NCBI RefSeq assembly: GCF_002807685.1
Contig: NZ_PEAX01000005.1
Coordinates: 248,001 to 312,000, forward strand
Reading direction: 5' to 3'
DNA from: Neoalteromonas flava
Lineage (GTDB): Bacteria; Pseudomonadota; Gammaproteobacteria; Enterobacterales; Alteromonadaceae
Length of the DNA: 64,000 nucleotides
The notes under the pieces are model-generated. The model was given only the letters and a program-made list of their open reading frames with translations, searched no databases and was not told where the DNA came from. This document shows positions 18,228 through 27,065 of the stretch, piece after piece (position 1 is the stretch's first letter; the number at the start of each line of letters is the position of its first letter). Made by a program: the position numbers and the translations under genes.

Positions 18228-19910
18228 TCACTCTTGAACAAGTTTTTTAATTCCTTGTTGAGCTCGGCGCAACTCGGCGATAAGCGCAGGTGCAGCAAGC
18301 GGTTCATCCAAAACCAATACCCGTAAATCATTGGCGGCTACGTCTAAAGTTAACGGTTTATTGGCATCGATTTGAATATTCTCACCAGTAAGAGCGTCAG
18401 TCCATGTACCGCTATTTAAATATTTCTCTAGCGTTACTTGTGTTGCCCCACCTTTATTAAGCACCACCAAGGCGGTTTGAGTAACACCGTTAAATTGCAA
18501 TACTCGATAAAATGCTGCGACATTACCGCTAAAAGAAAGGTTGAATTGTAGCCCTTGTTGTAATGCCTGTAATTGTTTGCGTAAGTTGGCTACACGACTG
18601 AGTTGTTGTTGAATAGGGTGCTGTTTCGCCCGTTCTACATTTTCTTGCCCAAAGTAATTGCGGTTGCCTTCGTGCTCGGCCTTACCGGTCATAAAATTAA
18701 TTTCAGAGCCGTAATAGATTACCGGGATGCCACGACTGGTGAATAGCCAGTTGTTTGCATTGATAAAACCAGCATCATCAGCATTCATGCGCGCCATATC
18801 GTGATTGTCGTAAAAGGTCATCAGCTCGTAGGGGTTTTGATACATGCCTGAAGTCAGGTGTAAATACGACGTGAGGTCGGCGAAATCACTCGCAGGATTT
18901 TCAAATACCTGGGTTATGGCCTGACGGCCAGGAAAATCTAATACACTCACACCGCCATTTTCAGGCTGAGTGTGCTGCGCAATAAATTCTGCATCATAGG
19001 AATAGCTTTCACCAAACATAAACATACTTGGATAGTCACGGCGAATGTCATCGGCTAGGCGTTTCCAAAAGTGATGTGGCATTTCCTTAATGGTATCGAT
19101 GCGAATAGCATCAACTCCCTGCGCTAGCCAATAGCGATAAGCATTGAGCAAATAGTTGTAAGCTGTATTACTGTTTTCATTGATATCAGATAATTGGGCA
19201 AGTCCTGTCTGTCGGTTATAAAACGCGTGCAGGGGATTATCATCACTCAACTCTGTCGGATGTAAATTTTGATGATCAGCTACCAAGTTGCCCTGAGCAT
19301 CATAAAGCTCGCCAAAGAGGGGTTGATCCTCAACCATACTGTAAGCCGGTGAGCCATGATTGGCGACGATATCGAGTACAAACTTGAGGCCCTTCTGTTC
19401 CAGTGCAGCGGTGAAATCTTTGAATTTAAGCCCTGCTGAGATCAGATGCTCGTCTTCTTGGTAAAAGTTGTGTGCCCAATAACCGTGGTAGCCAGTCTTG
19501 CCGCCATCCTTATAGCCGCCCGCATAAGTAATGGTTTCACCTCCATTGAAGGCAAGATCTGGGTTATCCCAAATTGGGGTAAGCCAAATCGCAGTGAAAC
19601 CCATGTCACGAATATAGTCAGCATTATTCAGCACGCCACGAAAATCACCGCCCAAATACCCCACGTTAGCAGACTGTCCATTTGGGCCAAGCAAGGGGCG
19701 GTCAAAGGTATACCACTGCCCCTCTGCGTAATCTTTGCCCTGTTCAGCGTGATTGTTGGTTGGGTCACCATCGACAAAACGGTCGGTCAACGCGAAGTAA
19801 ATAGCTTCTTTGGCAAACGGTTCACTGGTACCAAAAAAAACGTCAGTAGATTCTGCGCTCGTAGCGCTGAGACTGGCTAAGGCTAGGATTATTAACGCTC
19901 GTTTCTGCAT
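18228..19910 (-). CDS. secreted GH13 alpha-amylase-family enzyme
   Basis: A 560-residue exported glycoside hydrolase of family 13. The signal peptide covers about residues 1-19 (LIILALASLSATSAE). The (beta/alpha)8 barrel has all conserved regions: DIVANHG (region I), nucleophile Asp272 in GVDAIRIDTIKEM (II), acid/base Glu301 in FGESY (III) and Asp368 in YDNHDM (IV). A beta-sandwich C domain follows (about 460-540). Features such as DRFVDGDP and GYLGGDF are shared with cyclomaltodextrinase- and CGTase-like amylases. It should degrade starch or related alpha-glucans outside the cytoplasm. The stop codon abuts that of the convergent DUF2065 gene. Confidence 0.92.
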   Translation of the reverse strand: MQKRALIILALASLSATSAESTDVFFGTSEPFAKEAIYFALTDRFVDGDPTNNHAEQGKDYAEGQWYTFDRPLLGPNGQSANVGYLGGDFRGVLNNADYIRDMGFTAIWLTPIWDNPDLAFNGGETITYAGGYKDGGKTGYHGYWAHNFYQEDEHLISAGLKFKDFTAALEQKGLKFVLDIVANHGSPAYSMVEDQPLFGELYDAQGNLVADHQNLHPTELSDDNPLHAFYNRQTGLAQLSDINENSNTAYNYLLNAYRYWLAQGVDAIRIDTIKEMPHHFWKRLADDIRRDYPSMFMFGESYSYDAEFIAQHTQPENGGVSVLDFPGRQAITQVFENPASDFADLTSYLHLTSGMYQNPYELMTFYDNHDMARMNADDAGFINANNWLFTSRGIPVIYYGSEINFMTGKAEHEGNRNYFGQENVERAKQHPIQQQLSRVANLRKQLQALQQGLQFNLSFSGNVAAFYRVLQFNGVTQTALVVLNKGGATQVTLEKYLNSGTWTDALTGENIQIDANKPLTLDVAANDLRVLVLDEPLAAPALIAELRRAQQGIKKLVQE

Positions 19911-21536
<1,626 letters not shown>

Positions 21537-21556
21537 ATTTCTTTTTCTACTTACAC

Positions 21557-21586
21557 AAAAAAACCAGCCGCTCGGCTGGTTTTTTT
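21557..21586. terminator. Rho-independent terminator after purA
   Basis: A 7-bp GC-rich stem (CCAGCCG / CGGCTGG, loop CT) is flanked by seven A on the left and seven T on the right, giving an A-T extended hairpin and a good U-tract on the plus strand. It isolates purA from the bacteriocin-like gene downstream. Confidence 0.92.
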
Positions 21587-21699
21587 ATCCCTAAGATCAG
21601 TAGTTCCCAAGTTGTCAGTATGTTTTACTTTATGTGCAGATAAGGATGTATTTGCTTTTGAATTTTTAGTTTTTTAACTAATCACGTAAGGATACTGAA

Positions 21700-21999
21700 A
21701 TGAGAACACTATCCATAAATGAGATGGAGCGAGTCAATGGTGGCGTTGGGCCAATAGGAGCGGTTATAGGAGGAGCGATAGGTGGAATTAGTCAAGCAGT
21801 CAATGGCGCGAGTATGAGTGGAATTATGAGCGGGATTGCACTAGGGGCATTATCTGGATTTACCGGTGGATTGGCAGCAGCAACTTCTGGCTTTGTGAGA
21901 GCGGGTTGGGCAATAAGATCCGTTGGAAGTGGCTTTGCTAGTGGCGCTTCTATTTCTAATCAATCAACAGAATCGAATAGTGATACAACGGACGAGTAA
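21700..21999 (+). CDS. double-glycine-leader bacteriocin-like peptide
   Basis: A 99-residue small protein beginning MRTLSINEMERVNGG, a typical leader of class II bacteriocins and microcins that is cut after Gly-Gly by the peptidase domain of a dedicated ABC exporter. The predicted mature part (about 84 residues) is rich in Gly, Ala and Ser with many GxxxG-like steps (GAVIGGAIGG), predicting a membrane-inserting amphipathic or hydrophobic helix, and ends in a polar acidic Ser/Thr tail (STESNSDTTDE). The start has a TAAGGA site. It is sandwiched between two strong terminators with a small membrane gene, suggesting an independent toxin/immunity cassette. No exporter is in the window, and antibacterial action is inferred. 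Confidence 0.75.
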   Translation: MRTLSINEMERVNGGVGPIGAVIGGAIGGISQAVNGASMSGIMSGIALGALSGFTGGLAAATSGFVRAGWAIRSVGSGFASGASISNQSTESNSDTTDE

Positions 22000-22367
22000 T
22001 GGGATTCAATTCTGTGAAAGGCCTAAACCGAATCAGCATCCGAAATATTTTGATGTCGACGTCGAGTATGTATAAAGACTGGGATCCGAGCAAAAGGGCA
22101 AAATGGCAGGAAATATACCGTCAAGGCTTTGTCCGATTTTTCATCTGGCGCGGCCTCTTAATTTACACAACTTCGATTTTTGTTCCACTGTACTTTCTCA
22201 CATTGAGCTTGGTACAAAGAGCTGAAATTTCACAAAGCGTACATGCATCTATATTAAACGTCTTTATGCTAAGCGTTATAGGTGGATTTTTGTTTTGCTT
22301 GTGTATGTGGTTTGGCACTCTTTTTTCTTATCAGAAAAATGCTCAAATAAACCAAGAGAGGCAATAG
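21999..22367 (+). CDS. small membrane protein, possible immunity partner
   Basis: A 122-residue protein that I do not recognise. It has a basic soluble N-terminal third (about residues 1-45), then two strong membrane helices (about 48-70 and 82-107) and a polar tail. Its ATG overlaps the stop of the bacteriocin-like gene by one base (TAATG), so the two are translationally coupled. A small, basic, two-helix membrane protein directly after a double-glycine peptide is the usual position of an immunity protein; that role is inferred from context only. Its stop codon lies in the loop of the terminator hairpin. Confidence 0.7.
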   Translation: MGFNSVKGLNRISIRNILMSTSSMYKDWDPSKRAKWQEIYRQGFVRFFIWRGLLIYTTSIFVPLYFLTLSLVQRAEISQSVHASILNVFMLSVIGGFLFCLCMWFGTLFSYQKNAQINQERQ

Positions 22368-22380
22368 CCTCTCTTGGTTT
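22349..22380. terminator. terminator hairpin overlapping a stop codon
   Basis: A perfect 14-bp stem (arms at 22349-22362 and 22367-22380, loop AATA) with AAA at the left foot and TTTT at the right. The TAG stop codon at 22365-22367 falls in the loop and the first base of the right arm, so ribosomes reaching the stop would cover the hairpin. It may also serve the convergent membrane-protein gene. Confidence 0.85.
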
Positions 22381-22412
22381 TCAGGACAACGAATTTCAAA
22401 TTTGGGAATTGC

Positions 22413-23411
22413 TTATGCTTTGATGACAGGTAGCTTTACTTGCACTTGTGCAGGAACCAGCTTCAGAACCCACTTGCGGCAGCCATGCCAGAACGCTGAT
22501 AACAATAGCAGCGAAGACCCGATGCATAAGCCAGTAATCGCAAAACTTGAGGTGACCATGCCGAATGTCTCCATCAAACTGGAGAACGTGTAAATTACGT
22601 ACACTAGCGCTGAAACCATGATGGCGCGGCGATCTACTGCGATACTGATCAAGGCCAATAACACATACAACCCTAAAACTACTAACGAAATCATGATCCC
22701 ACCATTACCATCAAGTACACCAAGACTTTGGAATATCGGATGCACAATCATTGGGGCAGACAATAAGTGTAGCCAGAAAGCCACATCGGAGGCACGCGTC
22801 TGACGTTTAGTGTCTTTGCTGTCCCAGTACATAGCCAAACCGAAAATCAGCAGGCCAAAGGTCAATAGAATGTTATTCACATAGAACACTGTTGCTGGGA
22901 AGTAATACAAAATGGCGCCGACGATACCAGCAGTCAATGCAGCGGCTCCTGCTGCCACAGTAATCGGTACACGGAAGCGAAGCCAATGACAAATCGCACC
23001 GACGGTGGTTAATAGGCCTGAAGCAATTAGGGCAAACTCTTTGGTTTCAGGTTGAAACAAAATGGGAGTCGCAAATAGCCCAAGTAAAAAGGACAACAGC
23101 AGCGCTATAGCGGGTAGTGCCATGCGTCGTTTGATAACAAAATACTCTGCCAGTCCCCACGATCCCAATGCGACGGCGATACCGCCAAGTGGGGGAGATA
23201 CTGAATAGCCTAACCATGCTAGAGAAGCCAACAATAATCCGCTGGCGATAACCACAAAAATGTCATTAAAGCCGTTGATCAAACGGAAATTTTCCTCATC
23301 AACTGCATGCGAGTTTCGAGTTTGGTTTATGTAATGGCGAAAATCCTGCACTGCTGCAGAAGTGAGAATATTGTTTTGCACCGCCTGATTTAAATCTTCA
23401 TCGGTATACAT
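22413..23411 (-). CDS. multipass inner-membrane protein
   Basis: A 332-residue membrane protein. About 60 soluble N-terminal residues (MYTDEDLNQAVQNNILT and onward) resemble the helical cap of DUF2157/DUF4401-type proteins. About ten hydrophobic helices follow, separated by very short loops, with one basic loop at DSKDTKRQTR. The start has a good AAGGA site. No transport or enzymatic motif is apparent. It is probably a single-gene unit ending against the bacteriocin cassette terminator. Function unknown. Confidence 0.75.
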   Translation of the reverse strand: MYTDEDLNQAVQNNILTSAAVQDFRHYINQTRNSHAVDEENFRLINGFNDIFVVIASGLLLASLAWLGYSVSPPLGGIAVALGSWGLAEYFVIKRRMALPAIALLLSFLLGLFATPILFQPETKEFALIASGLLTTVGAICHWLRFRVPITVAAGAAALTAGIVGAILYYFPATVFYVNNILLTFGLLIFGLAMYWDSKDTKRQTRASDVAFWLHLLSAPMIVHPIFQSLGVLDGNGGIMISLVVLGLYVLLALISIAVDRRAIMVSALVYVIYTFSSLMETFGMVTSSFAITGLCIGSSLLLLSAFWHGCRKWVLKLVPAQVQVKLPVIKA

Positions 23412-23752
23412 GTGCGTTCCTTTTTCTACTCGTTATTCGTACATCGCCTGTTTTGCAATATCGAAGCCAAAAATAAAAGCACTAAAAAACAATGATTTAA
23501 ATTGTCTTTTAAAGGTGGTGGCATAATTCACCAAAGAAAAATGAGCAGATTGACTAAATGTTGGTTGGTCACATCATAAACATACCAGTGCATTGAAATA
23601 GCATTGGTAAACCACCATAACCGAAATATAAGCGGGCTTACTTCGTGTGTATGTTGGCGCAAGGGTTGACTGATCAAGCAGCACGAAATCTCGTACTAAT
23701 AGCCTATGTGGTGTGCAATAATGCACCGATTAAATCGAGAATGAGATGGACT
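23412..23752. other. intergenic region, divergent promoters
   Basis: About 340 bp between the membrane-protein gene (minus) and the aldehyde dehydrogenase gene (plus). The dehydrogenase frame is open back to 23645, but that extension lacks family similarity. The region is AT-rich near 23465-23500; a TTGACT at 23666-23671 has no -10 box at a proper distance. No RNA gene or repeat is seen. Confidence 0.4.
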
Positions 23753-25171
23753 ATGACTGCGACTATTTCTGATATTTCAGGCACTAATCGTAAAGACGAT
23801 TTTCGTTACATTGAGGATTCCTTTGCGAAACTCGATGCGCATTTTAATTCGGGGGTGACCTTTGAATACCAATGGCGCGTTAAGCAGCTAAAACAGCTTA
23901 GTCGACTTGTGGAAGAACACCAACAAGACATCCAAAAGGCCTTGAAGCAAGATCTCGGTAAATGTGAGATGGAGGCTTGGATTTCTGAAATTGGTTATTT
24001 ACAAGCAGAAATCAAGCACACGCTAAAACACCTAAAAAGCTGGATGAAGACACGCAAAGTCTCTTCACCCCTGTTAGCACAACCCGGCAAAAGTTACCTT
24101 AAGCCTGATCCATTAGGTGTAGTGCTGATCATTGGTGCATGGAATTATCCTTTTCAACTTGTTTTAGCACCGCTTATCGCAGCGATAGCCGCGGGTAATT
24201 GCGCGGTATTAAAACCTTCCGAACTTTCGGTGGCGACATCCGTCCTCATTGCCAAATTAATTCCACAGTATTTGGATAATCAAGCGTTTTGCGTAATTGA
24301 GGGGGGCAAAGAGGAAACTACTGAGATCCTGAAATTGCCTTTTGCGCACAGTTTTTATACCGGCGGAGAAGCGGTCGGTAAAATTGTTATGCGCGCGGCG
24401 GCGGAACATTTAACGCCGGTGACGTTAGAGTTAGGTGGCAAGAGCCCCTGTATTGTTGATAAAAATACCGATCTTGAGGTTACTGCACAGCGCATTGTTT
24501 GGGCTAAATGGATGAATGCCGGGCAAACCTGTGTTGCGCCTGACTACGTGTTAGTTGAGCAAGACTTCGTTGAACCCTTATTGGATGCTATCAAGCGCAA
24601 ACTGATTAAACAGTATGGTGATGACCCACGCGCCTCGGCCGACTATGGGCGCATTGTTAATACCCGTCACTGCGCACGCTTGGCAAGTTACTTAGAAGGG
24701 CAAAATGTCATTCATGGCGGCGTTGTAGATATTGATGAGCGTTACCTTTCGCCAACCATAGTGTTAGATCCCAAGCTAGATTCTACAGTGATGCAAGAAG
24801 AAATCTTTGGTCCTATTCTGCCGATCATTCCGGTTGAATCAATGGATGCTGCCATTCGCTTAATTAATCAGCGGGCGAAGCCGCTCGCCATGTATTTGTT
24901 CACTAAGAACAGCCAGTTAGAACAAAAAATTCTGCAGAAGACCAGCGCGGGCAGCGTATGTATCAATGACGGCTTTATGTTTATGGTCAACCCTGAATTA
25001 CCCTTTGGGGGTGTTGGACATTCAGGGATGGGGAGCTACCACGGTAAATGGGGTTTTGATACGTTCAGTCATTTGAAATCTGTGATGAAGCGCAGTTTTT
25101 GGTTTGATTTAGACGTGCGCTACGCGCCGTTTAATAAGACTAAATTAAGTTTGCTGAAAAAACTGCAGTAA
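23753..25171 (+). CDS. class 3 NAD(P)-dependent aldehyde dehydrogenase
   Basis: A 472-residue ALDH of the class 3 (fatty/aromatic aldehyde) group. Motifs in order: IIGAWNYPFQLVLAPLIAA with the catalytic Asn of the WNYP region, LKPSE for the cofactor, SFYTGG, the Glu-containing LELGGKSPCIV, and the nucleophile region MNAGQTCVAPDYVL with Cys. EEIFGPILPI and the C-terminal PFGGVGHSGMGSYHG complete the family pattern. The ATG at 23753 is chosen; ATG 23741 is an alternative, and the longer frame from 23645 is not supported. It oxidises aldehydes to acids, probably for lipid or hydrocarbon breakdown or detoxification. A VOC protein gene follows after 12 bp. Confidence 0.92.
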   Translation: MTATISDISGTNRKDDFRYIEDSFAKLDAHFNSGVTFEYQWRVKQLKQLSRLVEEHQQDIQKALKQDLGKCEMEAWISEIGYLQAEIKHTLKHLKSWMKTRKVSSPLLAQPGKSYLKPDPLGVVLIIGAWNYPFQLVLAPLIAAIAAGNCAVLKPSELSVATSVLIAKLIPQYLDNQAFCVIEGGKEETTEILKLPFAHSFYTGGEAVGKIVMRAAAEHLTPVTLELGGKSPCIVDKNTDLEVTAQRIVWAKWMNAGQTCVAPDYVLVEQDFVEPLLDAIKRKLIKQYGDDPRASADYGRIVNTRHCARLASYLEGQNVIHGGVVDIDERYLSPTIVLDPKLDSTVMQEEIFGPILPIIPVESMDAAIRLINQRAKPLAMYLFTKNSQLEQKILQKTSAGSVCINDGFMFMVNPELPFGGVGHSGMGSYHGKWGFDTFSHLKSVMKRSFWFDLDVRYAPFNKTKLSLLKKLQ

Positions 25172-25183
25172 GGGGCTAGTAGA

Positions 25184-25612
25184 TTGACAACAGCGACAGT
25201 TTCTCCGTTTCATCTTGCCATTCCGGTGAGTAGTTTAACTAATGCACGCGCGTTTTATGGAGCCTTGTTAGGCTGTGCACAAGGGCGCAGCAGTGAACAA
25301 TGGATTGATTGGAATTTCTTTGGCCATCAATTGGTCACGCATAAAGTCGCGCGAATGCCATCGGCACCTGAGCACAATCAAGTTGATAGTAAAGCCGTGC
25401 CTGTCCCACATTTTGGGGTTGTATTACCACCAGAGCATTGGCAAGTATTGGCAGATAAGCTATCAGCGCAAAAGTTTGAATTCGTTATCGCGCCTTATAC
25501 GCGCTTTAAAGGCGAAGTTGGTGAGCAATCAACCATGTTTCTACTCGACTACTGCGGTAATGCACTTGAATTCAAAGCCTTTGCTGACATAGAGCAATTA
25601 TTTGCGTCGTAA
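25184..25612 (+). CDS. VOC-family (glyoxalase-like) protein
   Basis: A 142-residue protein of the vicinal-oxygen-chelate superfamily. It begins [23 protein letters not shown], has [14 protein letters not shown] in the first half, then PHFGVVL and ends with [15 protein letters not shown], giving candidate metal ligands His, His and Glu. The start is a TTG at 25184 with an AGGGG site. Such proteins include dioxygenases and glyoxalases, but this subgroup is uncharacterised. It follows the aldehyde dehydrogenase in the same direction, so a common role in aldehyde handling is possible. The stop lies 4 bp from the convergent antiporter gene. Confidence 0.82.
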   Translation: MTTATVSPFHLAIPVSSLTNARAFYGALLGCAQGRSSEQWIDWNFFGHQLVTHKVARMPSAPEHNQVDSKAVPVPHFGVVLPPEHWQVLADKLSAQKFEFVIAPYTRFKGEVGEQSTMFLLDYCGNALEFKAFADIEQLFAS

Positions 25613-25616
25613 GCGC

Positions 25617-26990
25617 TTAAATCATCACAAAGCTTGCAAATGTAAAAGCTAATAAGCTGAGTCCCCCAGCAAATAAGGCGTAGGGGAGTTGCGTTCTCAC
25701 ATGAGTCAGTAGGTCGCAACCTGCAGCAATTGAGGATACCGCCGTAGTATCAGAAATGGGTGAACAGTGATCGCCAAAAATGCCTCCGCCAAGTATGGCG
25801 GCCAATACTAATTCTGGAGGCAGTCCTAGCGTCTGGATTAAGGGAACGCCAATCGGTACAAGGATCGCGAAGGTGCCCCAACTAGTACCTGTAGTAAATG
25901 ACATGATCCCGCCGGCCACAAACAGTAAGGGTACGATCAAGTAGACAGATAAATATTCACCAACGATCCCGGCGACAAATACCCCAGTACCTAAACTTTT
26001 AAGACTGGCACCTAAGGTTAACGAAAGTAAAACAATGGTTACTAAGGGCAATAGTTCGCCCATCCCTTTAAAACCGACAGTCACTAATTCTTGGTGACTA
26101 AATCGTCGGTGGAAGAGCAATAAAAAGTAGGCGACCATACAGGCGAGTACCGTAGCATAAAGTACAGATTTACTGCCACTGCCGGCAGCAAGATCGCCCT
26201 CTCCCGTCCATAGCATAAAGCCAAGCATGGCAACAACCATGGTTAACAGCGGAACTAGCATAAAACGCGCTTTAGTTGCGGGTGCGGCGCTTAGCTCAGA
26301 ATCGGTACTACTGAGTTGCGTCTCCTCCTGCTTCATTGGGCCGTGTAGCCTGTCGGTGAAAATCGTATATAGCACAATCACTAGGGTAAAAATGGCGTAA
26401 AAGTTAAACGGCACGCTGCCCCACAAAATAGCTGCTGGTGGTTTATCTAATTCATAGGTACTCAGCAGGCCTAAGACAAAGGCACCCCAACCATTCAACA
26501 AAATTAATATACACACGGGGGCACTGGTACTATCAATGATGTAAGCCAAGCGAGCCCGACTCATCTTGAATTTATCGAATAGTCCACGGGATAAAATACC
26601 CGCCGTCAACACGCTTAAGTTTGACTCAATAAAAACAGCAATGCCGGTTAAAAAGGTTAAGCCGCCGACTTGTCGTTTGCCTTTCGCAATACCTTTATTT
26701 ACTAATAGTGCGACCGTTGCAGCAACTCCACCGGAGTCTCTGAGATAGGCTAATAGCGCACCGATCAAGATACTAAATAATAAGATCCGTGCGTTACCAC
26801 CATCAGTAACGATAGCAATCACCCGTTCGATACTATTAATTGGACTCAGCAGCACACTTTGCTCACCGCTACCGACTAAAAGCAGTGCTTCAGCACACAG
26901 TACGGCCATCAACAACGCCAGAATAACTTCTTTTTTCCAAAACACGATAGCGATAGCTACGAGTGGTGGGATAATTGAAATCCAGTCCAT
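25617..26990 (-). CDS. NhaC-family Na+/H+ antiporter
   Basis: A 457-residue membrane transporter with about 11-12 helices in the Na_H_antiporter (NhaC) family. Typical parts are SIIPPLVAIAIVFWKKEVILALL at the N-terminus, IGALLAYLRDSGG, FTTGTSWGTFAILVPIGVPL and GGGIFGDHCSPISDTT, the last two being conserved ion-binding segments. The start at 26990 has an AAGGA site; the upstream 17 codons are unsupported. The family includes simple sodium/proton antiporters and substrate-coupled forms such as the malate/lactate antiporter MleN. Either use is possible: the downstream peptidoglycan genes would release D-lactate through MurQ. Confidence 0.88.
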   Translation of the reverse strand: MDWISIIPPLVAIAIVFWKKEVILALLMAVLCAEALLLVGSGEQSVLLSPINSIERVIAIVTDGGNARILLFSILIGALLAYLRDSGGVAATVALLVNKGIAKGKRQVGGLTFLTGIAVFIESNLSVLTAGILSRGLFDKFKMSRARLAYIIDSTSAPVCILILLNGWGAFVLGLLSTYELDKPPAAILWGSVPFNFYAIFTLVIVLYTIFTDRLHGPMKQEETQLSSTDSELSAAPATKARFMLVPLLTMVVAMLGFMLWTGEGDLAAGSGSKSVLYATVLACMVAYFLLLFHRRFSHQELVTVGFKGMGELLPLVTIVLLSLTLGASLKSLGTGVFVAGIVGEYLSVYLIVPLLFVAGGIMSFTTGTSWGTFAILVPIGVPLIQTLGLPPELVLAAILGGGIFGDHCSPISDTTAVSSIAAGCDLLTHVRTQLPYALFAGGLSLLAFTFASFVMI

Positions 26991-27065
26991 GTTGGTCCTT
27001 ATGAAATTATTTGGCTTTGGGGCTGCTGGAGCTTTGCACAAGGGCCACTAAGGTGCAAGTCCAGG

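Noticed and set aside
19446..19880. 144-codon plus-strand frame inside the amylase gene
   Set aside because: Antisense to the GH13 barrel, whose catalytic motifs are intact; no start signal.
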